Source: Chromatiaceae bacterium (GTDB lineage Bacteria; Pseudomonadota; Gammaproteobacteria; Chromatiales; Chromatiaceae). Taken from it: 5,789 nt of DNA. The notes under the pieces are model-generated. The model saw only the letters and a list, made by a program, of their open reading frames with translations, ran no database searches and was not told where the DNA came from. The stretch covers positions 1 to 5,789 of the forward strand of contig DTXR01000641.1 of assembly GCA_012962365.1 (NCBI GenBank). The letters are read 5' to 3'. The position numbers were made by a program, and so were the translations under genes. Shown piece by piece: positions 1 through 5,789 of this stretch; within the stretch, counting starts at the first letter, position 1; the number at the start of each line of letters is the position of its first letter.

Positions 1-982
1 AAAGAAATCCAAGGTAGGTGGTAATGAAAGTGAGACTGACAGCCATCCCCATATGATTCGCCATAAGTCTAAGCGCGCTTTTGGATTTCTTGCCTTTACG
101 AATGCCGGACAGATACTCGGTGAGCAAATGGACATCTTCAGTGGAACCGATAATGATCAGCAATGCGGGAATAATCGAGGTCATGATATTGACCAAGATG
201 CCCATTGCCGCCATCAGACCCAGCGTCCATAAAATGCTGACACCAGCCGTCAGCAGCGGAACAACCGCAACCACCATGTGGCGCAATGCGATGAGCAGCG
301 TGGCCACCAACACCAGTAATGCGATCGGAATGATGGTTATCTGATCTTTGCGGATGCGTTCAGAGATGCCGGTACACACATAAGGGTCTCCTACATGGAA
401 TACCGTCTGCAGCTCTTTTTGTAATGGTGCCAGCGCCTCATCCAGCATCTCGGTGGCCTCCTGGTCAAAGCCACTTTTATACTGGTTGTTATCGAAATAG
501 ATATTGATGGCCATAGCTTTGCCATCCATCGACAATAAATTATTGGCAATCAGAGGATTACGCAATGCAGCCCGCTTTATGGCGTTGGCCTCCTGCTGAT
601 CGGCAGGAATTTTACTGAGATAGGGATCAGAGTAGATATAACCGTCAATGCTGCGCAAATAACGCCGGGAAAACAGGCTATCTGTTTTCAATACCAGCGG
701 AGACGCATCAATGTGGCTGAGCGCCAGCTGGATGACCGCCAACTTGTCTGGATGAAACAGATCCGGATCTTCCAGAAAAACGATGCTGATATTCTCTGAA
801 CCAAAAGTGTCCAGTACCTTCACGACGAAGATTCGCGCAGGGTCACCTTCCACCATCATGCCTTCAGCGGTAATTTCCAGCTTCAGGGCGGGCAACTGCA
901 AGATTGCCAGGACGATGGTCAGCAGCACGAAAACCAAGATCATCCATGGTTTACGTGCAACAAGCAGCATAAACTTGCTCAT
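1..982 (-). CDS. RND/MMPL-family inner-membrane exporter (3' end outside window)
   Basis: I translated this by hand from the minus strand: 327 codons are open and the frame runs off the left edge, so only the N-terminal part is seen. The layout is that of half an RND-superfamily transporter. A short cytoplasmic N-terminus is followed by a membrane segment at about residues 12-31, then a periplasmic domain at about 32-212. Closely spaced hydrophobic segments follow at about 213-234, 235-257 and 262-285, with another beginning near 310. The fourth segment ends in GSTEDVHLLTEY (279-290), in the place where RND exporters carry proton-relay acidic residues; it is followed by a basic cytoplasmic loop (RKGKKSK). 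These proteins use proton influx to move lipids, hydrophobic compounds or drugs across or out of the inner membrane; the substrate here is unknown. Family members are usually 750 residues or more, so over half is probably missing. GC content looks lower than in the aminotransferase gene. The superfamily call is firm, the subfamily is not. Confidence 0.85.
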   Translation of the reverse strand, partial: MSKFMLLVARKPWMILVFVLLTIVLAILQLPALKLEITAEGMMVEGDPARIFVVKVLDTFGSENISIVFLEDPDLFHPDKLAVIQLALSHIDASPLVLKTDSLFSRRYLRSIDGYIYSDPYLSKIPADQQEANAIKRAALRNPLIANNLLSMDGKAMAINIYFDNNQYKSGFDQEATEMLDEALAPLQKELQTVFHVGDPYVCTGISERIRKDQITIIPIALLVLVATLLIALRHMVVAVVPLLTAGVSILWTLGLMAAMGILVNIMTSIIPALLIIIGSTEDVHLLTEYLSGIRKGKKSKSALRLMANHMGMAVSLTFITTYLGFL

Positions 983-991
983 GGCATCCAT

Positions 992-997
992 TCCTCC
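992..997 (-). promoter_or_regulatory. Shine-Dalgarno site setting the transporter start
   Basis: The minus strand reads GGAGGA here, a strong match to the 16S rRNA anti-SD sequence. Two in-frame ATG codons follow. One begins at 991, directly against the SD with no spacer, and one at 982, after a 9-base spacer. The spacing favours 982, giving a protein starting MSKFMLL; a start at 991 would add three residues (MDA). Confidence 0.7.
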
Positions 998-1249
998 ATC
1001 GGGAAGCGACGGGCTGTGTGCAAAGTCAACTTCTGCTACAGAGATGTTTTATAAATCCCAGGCTACCTTCTAACTTGCGACTAGCCGTAACAGAATCGCG
1101 CCGTATTCCTTTTTTGTGTCACGATTTTTTGAACTTTAATTGACCTTGAGTTTATAGGTGAATAAACCTGAGTTCAGATCAGTCACTCAAATGCGTTACT
1201 CGAAAGAAAGATAAAATATCCATTTATCATTTTATAACTCAATAACTTA

Positions 1250-1279
1250 TATAAAAATTACAGGATATTTTTCCTGTAA
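1250..1279 (-). terminator. Probable rho-independent terminator of the uvrB transcript
   Basis: A perfect 8-base-pair inverted repeat, TTACAGGA (1258-1265) and TCCTGTAA (1272-1279), encloses a 6-base loop. Read on the minus strand, the hairpin is followed directly by TTTTTATAT, as in an intrinsic terminator; on the plus strand no T-tract follows. It lies 227 bases past the uvrB stop codon and upstream of the minus-strand transporter gene, so it would separate the two units. Only three of the eight pairs are G-C, so the stem is weak. A regulator's palindromic operator is the main alternative. Confidence 0.45.
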
Positions 1280-1355
1280 CAAACTGCACCCGGAAATCCT
1301 TCGAATACGGCATGAAATGAATCGCAGGCCGGGGCGATGAACGCGATCAGCCAAG

Positions 1356-1420
1356 TGCTGCACCAGACCCTCAGGATCCGACCCAGGGATGATTCATTCT
1401 CAACCGGGTCTGTTGCATCA
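1356..1420. repeat. Imperfect 15-base inverted repeat downstream of uvrB
   Basis: The arms at 1356-1370 and 1406-1420 match as inverted copies at 13 of 15 positions, including an unbroken CAGACCC/GGGTCTG core, with 35 bases between them. Within a uvrB transcript this would form a long stem in the 3' untranslated region. A second inverted repeat, AATGAATC (1316-1323) with GATTCATT (1391-1398), interleaves with it, so both can form together only as a pseudoknot. The function is unknown and chance is not excluded. Confidence 0.4.
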
Positions 1421-1506
1421 GCGTGTATGCGGATTCTCTCCGGGCCAGGAGGACCTCAACCCTCATGAGGAACTTCGCCGGGATTCCTGTTACCTGCAGT
1501 CAGGCA

Positions 1507-3513
1507 TCAAGTCACCAGACCCAGCTCTTTGAGATGCCTGATCTCATCCCGCACCCGGGCAGCTTCCTCGAATTCGAGATCCCGGGCATGTTGGTACATG
1601 GCGTCTTCCAGGTTCTTGAGCTTCTTTGCCAACTCCTTTGGTGTCAGGCTGGCGTAAGCCGCTTCTTCTTCAGCAACCTTCGCGTATTCGCGAGGGGATT
1701 TCTGTCCACCGGGGTAGGCGGACTCCATGATGTCCGCAATTTTCTTCTGTATGGTTTTCGGCGTGATGCCGTGTTCTTCGTTGAAGGCGATCTGTTTTGC
1801 ACGACGGCGCTCAGTTTCCCCGATCGCCTGCTTCATGGAACCGGTCATCCGGTCTGCATACAAAATTGCCTTGCCGCGCACGTTACGTGCCGCCCGGCCA
1901 ATAGTCTGGATCAGTGATCCTACCGAACGAAGGAAACCTTCCTTGTCCGCATCGAGAATGGCAACCAGCGAAACCTCCGGCATATCCAGGCCTTCACGCA
2001 ACAGGTTGATGCCCACCAACACGTCGAATTCCCCCAGGCGCAGATCACGTATGATTTCCACCCGCTCCACGGTGTCGATATCTGAGTGCATATAACGCAC
2101 CCGCACGTCATGCTCCATCAGGTAATCGGTGAGGTCTTCCGCCATTTTCTTGGTGAGGGTGGTGACCAGCACCCGCTCCTGCTCTGCCACGCGCAGGTGA
2201 ATTTCCGACAGCAAGTCATCCACCTGAGTGGTGGCGGGGCGCACTTCCACTGCCGGATCCACCAGCCCGGTGGGACGCACCACCTGCTCGACCACTTCAC
2301 CGGAATGACTGATTTCGTATTCACGTGGCGTGGCGGAAACATAAATGGTCTGAGGTGAACGGGCCTCGAATTCATCAAATCGCAGGGGCCGGTTGTCCAG
2401 CGCCGAAGGCAGGCGAAAACCATACTCCACCAGGGTTTCCTTGCGCGAACGGTCTCCCTTGTACATGGCACCCAGCTGGGGAATGGTGACATGGGATTCA
2501 TCCACGACCAGCAGGGCTTCCGGCGGCAGGTAATCGAACAGTGTGGGCGGCGGCTCTCCCGGTGCACGCCCGCTCAGGTAGCGCGAGTAGTTTTCGATGC
2601 CCGAGCAGTAGCCAAGCTCCAGCATCATCTCGAGATCGAATCGGGTTCTTTGCTCAAGACGCTGATATTCCACCAGTTTGTTCAGTCCATCCAGTTGCGT
2701 CAGGCGCGCTTTCAATTCTTCTTTGATCTGCTCCACCGCGCCCAGAATCGTTTCTCTCGGCGTAACGTAATGGGTCTTGGGATAGACCGTATAGCGGGGC
2801 ACCCGACGTTGCACCTCACCCGTCAGGGGATCGAACAGGGCGATGGATTCGATCTCATCATCGAACAGTTCGATACGCACCGCCTCATCCTCGGTTTCCG
2901 CCGGATGAATGTCAATGACATCACCACGAACCCGATAGGTGCCCCGGTGCAGTTCCACCTCATTGCGGGTGTATTGCATCTCGCTCAGACGACGCAGGAT
3001 CATCCGGTGATCTACGGGTTCTCCCCGCACCAAGTGCAACAGCATGGACATGTACTGACGCGGATCACCCAGTCCATAGATCGCGGATACAGTAGCAACG
3101 ATGATGGTATCCCTGCGTTCCAGCAGCGCCTTGGTGGCAGACAGACGCATCTGCTCCACATGCTCGTTGATGGACGCATCTTTTTCGATGAAGGTATCCG
3201 ATGCCGGCACATAGGCCTCGGGCTGGTAGTAGTCGTAGTAAGAGACGAAATACTCCCCGGAATTGTGCGGAAAGAATTCCCGGAACTCTCCGTAGAGCTG
3301 GGCCGCCAGGGTCTTGTTCGGCGCCAATACGATAGCCGGACGCTGCAATTCCTGTATCACGTTGGCGATGCTGAAAGTCTTTCCGGAACCGGTCACTCCC
3401 AGCAACGTCATGCCTGCTTCGCCATTGCGTATGCCGGCCGTCAATCGGGAGATGGCATCGGGCTGGTCACCGCCGGGGGAAAAATCGGAAACAAGCTGAA
3501 ATTCTTTCGTCAT
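1507..3513 (-). CDS. uvrB: UvrABC excinuclease subunit B
   Basis: Complete protein of 668 residues, close to the usual length of about 670. UvrB receives damaged DNA from UvrA, verifies the lesion with its helicase-like ATPase and holds the DNA for UvrC, in cytoplasmic nucleotide excision repair. Expected elements appear in order. They are Walker A GVTGSGKT (39-46), the tyrosine-rich beta-hairpin [12 protein letters not shown] (92-103) that inserts between the strands, and DESH (338-341) as the Walker B/motif II. These are followed by SATP (393-396), [10 protein letters not shown] (501-510) and the arginine-finger motif QTIGRAAR (536-543). The C-terminal UVR coiled-coil domain at about 634-663 contacts UvrC. 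No key residue is missing. The ATG at 3513 is the only reasonable start, because an in-frame TAG lies ten codons upstream with no other ATG between; the ribosome site is weak (GGTAAG, 7-base spacer). It is transcribed away from the aminotransferase gene. Confidence 0.98.
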   Translation of the reverse strand: MTKEFQLVSDFSPGGDQPDAISRLTAGIRNGEAGMTLLGVTGSGKTFSIANVIQELQRPAIVLAPNKTLAAQLYGEFREFFPHNSGEYFVSYYDYYQPEAYVPASDTFIEKDASINEHVEQMRLSATKALLERRDTIIVATVSAIYGLGDPRQYMSMLLHLVRGEPVDHRMILRRLSEMQYTRNEVELHRGTYRVRGDVIDIHPAETEDEAVRIELFDDEIESIALFDPLTGEVQRRVPRYTVYPKTHYVTPRETILGAVEQIKEELKARLTQLDGLNKLVEYQRLEQRTRFDLEMMLELGYCSGIENYSRYLSGRAPGEPPPTLFDYLPPEALLVVDESHVTIPQLGAMYKGDRSRKETLVEYGFRLPSALDNRPLRFDEFEARSPQTIYVSATPREYEISHSGEVVEQVVRPTGLVDPAVEVRPATTQVDDLLSEIHLRVAEQERVLVTTLTKKMAEDLTDYLMEHDVRVRYMHSDIDTVERVEIIRDLRLGEFDVLVGINLLREGLDMPEVSLVAILDADKEGFLRSVGSLIQTIGRAARNVRGKAILYADRMTGSMKQAIGETERRRAKQIAFNEEHGITPKTIQKKIADIMESAYPGGQKSPREYAKVAEEEAAYASLTPKELAKKLKNLEDAMYQHARDLEFEEAARVRDEIRHLKELGLVT

Positions 3514-3593
3514 GGGGATTCTTACCGTCGCAATGTTGGGCTATGATAGCAACCATAAAGGCGTCATGAACAAATAACCAAGGCGAAACAGCC
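3514..3593. promoter_or_regulatory. Divergent uvrB/aminotransferase promoter region with overlapping -10 elements
   Basis: Only 80 bases separate the two start codons, so both promoters must sit here or inside the genes. At 3542-3548 the sequence TATGATA gives TATGAT on the plus strand (3542-3547) and TATCAT on the minus strand (3548-3543); each matches the sigma-70 -10 consensus at five of six positions. The -35 partners are poor: TTCTTA about 17 bases upstream on the plus strand, and TGTTCA or TTGTTC at 18-19 bases on the minus strand. The implied leaders are about 40 bases (plus) and 23 bases (minus). I see no LexA box of the CTGT-N8-ACAG type. Confidence 0.5.
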
Positions 3594-4772
3594 ATGAACA
3601 TCAAACTTTCCAGCCGCGTACAGGCCGTCAAACCCTCTCCCACCCTGGCAATAACCGCTCGGGCAGCAGCGCTGCGCGCAGCCGGTGAAGATGTCATCGG
3701 CCTGGGGGCGGGTGAGCCGGATTTCGATACGCCAGAGCACATCAAGAACGCCGCCAAAAAGGCTATGGACGAAGGTAGGACAAAATACACGCCCGTGGAT
3801 GGTACCGCCTCTCTCAAGCAGGCGGTGATCGACAAGTTTCAGCGGGACAATGGCTTCGAATACGAGCCTGGACAGATCCTGGTCTCCAGCGGTGGAAAAC
3901 AGAGTTTCTTCAACCTGGCCCAGGCCATGCTGGACCCCGGCGACGAGGCAATCATCCCCGCCCCTTACTGGGTGTCCTATCCCGATATGGTGATCCTGGC
4001 CGGCGCCGCCCCCGTGCTGGTGCATGCGGGGGCAGATCAGCATTTCAAGATCAGCCCCGCCCAGCTGGAAGCAGCCATCACCAAGAACACGCGCCTGTTC
4101 GTGATCAACAGCCCATCCAATCCCACGGGCATGGCCTACACCCGCGAAGAGCTGGAAGCGCTGGGCGAGGTGCTGCGCGAACATCCTCGGGTAACCATTG
4201 CCACAGATGACATGTACGAACATATCCGCTGGACGGGCATGCCTTTCGTCAACATCCTCAATGCCTGTCCGGATCTTTACGACCGCACCCTGGTGCTGAA
4301 CGGTGTATCCAAAGCCTACTCTATGACCGGCTGGCGTATCGGCTACGCAGGTGGTCCGGCGGATATCATCAAGGCGATGAAGAAGATCCAGTCCCAGAGC
4401 ACCTCCAACCCTTGCTCCATTTCGCAGTATGCGGCAGAGGAAGCGCTGAACGGGCCACAGGACTGCATCGACGAAATGCTCGTAGAATTCAAGAAGCGCC
4501 ACGACTACGTTGTCGAGCGTGTGAACGCCATCGACGGCATGGACGCCCTTCCCACGGACGGCACCTTCTATGTGTTTCCTTCTGTTCAGGGATTCATCGA
4601 ACGACTGGACGGCATCAATGACGACGTGGAGCTGGCTGAATACCTGATCGAAAAGGCAGGTGTGGCGCTGATCCCCGGCACCGCCTTCGGTATGCACCAG
4701 CACATTCGCTTTTCCGTTGCTACCAGCATGGAAAATCTGGAGAAGGCGCTGGATCGTATTGCTGCTCTCTGA
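3594..4772 (+). CDS. Class I PLP-dependent aminotransferase, probable aspartate aminotransferase (type I-beta)
   Basis: Complete protein of 392 residues, normal for fold-type I aminotransferases. It should transfer the amino group between aspartate and 2-oxoglutarate, giving oxaloacetate and glutamate, in the cytoplasm. The active site is intact. Lys240 in the SKAYSMTGWRIGY segment forms the Schiff base with PLP, and Arg248 there binds the phosphate. Trp126 stacks on the ring, Asn176 in SPSNPTG and Asp205 with Tyr208 in TDDMYEH contact the cofactor, and Arg372 binds the substrate alpha-carboxylate. The GGKQ segment with Lys102 is typical of the Thermus-like I-beta aspartate aminotransferases, where this lysine recognises the side-chain carboxylate. 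Some members of this group also use prephenate or aromatic amino acids, so specificity is inferred. The ATG at 3594 follows AAGGCG (3580-3585) at a workable distance, and an in-frame TGA lies nine codons upstream. Gene names used for relatives include aspC and aatA. Confidence 0.93.
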   Translation: MNIKLSSRVQAVKPSPTLAITARAAALRAAGEDVIGLGAGEPDFDTPEHIKNAAKKAMDEGRTKYTPVDGTASLKQAVIDKFQRDNGFEYEPGQILVSSGGKQSFFNLAQAMLDPGDEAIIPAPYWVSYPDMVILAGAAPVLVHAGADQHFKISPAQLEAAITKNTRLFVINSPSNPTGMAYTREELEALGEVLREHPRVTIATDDMYEHIRWTGMPFVNILNACPDLYDRTLVLNGVSKAYSMTGWRIGYAGGPADIIKAMKKIQSQSTSNPCSISQYAAEEALNGPQDCIDEMLVEFKKRHDYVVERVNAIDGMDALPTDGTFYVFPSVQGFIERLDGINDDVELAEYLIEKAGVALIPGTAFGMHQHIRFSVATSMENLEKALDRIAAL

Positions 4773-4781
4773 ACGTTCTGA

Positions 4782-5789
<1,008 letters not shown>

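Larger units (their letters stand above)
983..1506. other. Intergenic region between the transporter gene and uvrB
   Basis: I see no credible gene in these 524 bases. The reading frames open here lack a good start with an SD site and resemble no protein I know. The part from about 1100 to 1280 is AT-rich and should hold the minus-strand promoter of the transporter. Several weak candidates exist, for example TTGAGT followed 18 bases later by TATTTT on the minus strand around 1214-1243, but none is convincing. Short inverted repeats lie at 1150-1167 (GTTTAT, 6-base spacer, ATAAAC) and 1169-1189 (TGAGT, 11-base spacer, ACTCA); either could be an operator. The part from about 1281 to 1506 is richer in GC and would be the 3' untranslated region of uvrB if transcription ends at the hairpin at 1258-1279. 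Confidence 0.6.

Noticed and set aside
1128..1170. Plus-strand promoter-like pairs such as TTGAAC/TATAGG and TTGACC/TAAACC
   Set aside because: No plus-strand gene lies downstream before 3594, and AT-rich DNA gives such matches readily.
1281..1440. Possible small minus-strand coding remnant downstream of uvrB
   Set aside because: An open frame of about 50 codons ends at the TAA inside the hairpin near 1258, but it has no start codon with an SD site and the translation resembles nothing I know.
1461..1470. Perfect 10-base palindrome CCTCATGAGG
   Set aside because: It is short and isolated, with no second copy or T-tract; palindromes of this size are common enough by chance.
1492..1503. Terminator directly after the uvrB stop codon
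   Set aside because: The only hairpin is a four-pair CCTG/CAGG stem on the minus strand with no T-run after it, too weak to call.
2491..3546. 351-codon plus-strand open frame opposite uvrB
   Set aside because: It lies antisense to an intact uvrB and its product has no recognisable domain; it is a shadow of uvrB codon usage.
3564..4703. Long 379-codon minus-strand open frame opposite the aminotransferase gene
   Set aside because: The plus strand encodes a complete aminotransferase with every active-site residue. The opposite frame gives a His- and Gly-rich protein unlike any family I know, a typical antisense shadow in GC-rich DNA.

Overview
The window carries ordinary chromosomal genes of a Proteobacterium, most likely a gammaproteobacterium. 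The main reason is the PurB product: as I recall the E. coli protein, its sequence and residue numbering match closely, down to His171 and Ser295. UvrB is also a standard proteobacterial form. Hand counts on sample lines suggest about 60% GC in the aminotransferase gene and about 45-50% in the left-hand transporter gene. I see no mobile element, CRISPR array, tRNA or rRNA.

Layout, left to right. Positions 1-982 (minus strand) hold the first 327 codons of an RND/MMPL-type inner-membrane exporter; its 3' part lies outside the window. Positions 983-1506 are a gene-free gap of 524 bases. The gap has an AT-rich half next to the transporter, with inverted repeats and a probable minus-strand terminator. 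Its other half is more GC-rich, with an imperfect inverted repeat downstream of uvrB. Positions 1507-3513 (minus) are a complete uvrB. An 80-base divergent promoter region follows. Positions 3594-4772 (plus) are a complete class I aspartate-type aminotransferase. After a 72-base gap containing a GC-rich hairpin, purB starts at 4845 (plus) and runs off the right edge with 315 codons present.

How the genes relate: UvrB is the damage-verification helicase of nucleotide excision repair and shares only the divergent promoter region with the aminotransferase. The aminotransferase interconverts oxaloacetate and aspartate. Aspartate donates nitrogen at two steps of purine synthesis, and PurB removes its carbon skeleton as fumarate after each, so the aminotransferase-purB order makes metabolic sense. 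The transporter is probably a separate unit whose substrate cannot be read from the sequence.

I found no convincing new biological system. The points most worth a second look are non-coding: the inverted repeats between the transporter and uvrB, the overlapping divergent -10 elements, and the hairpin before purB. The transporter also has an unusual fourth membrane segment.
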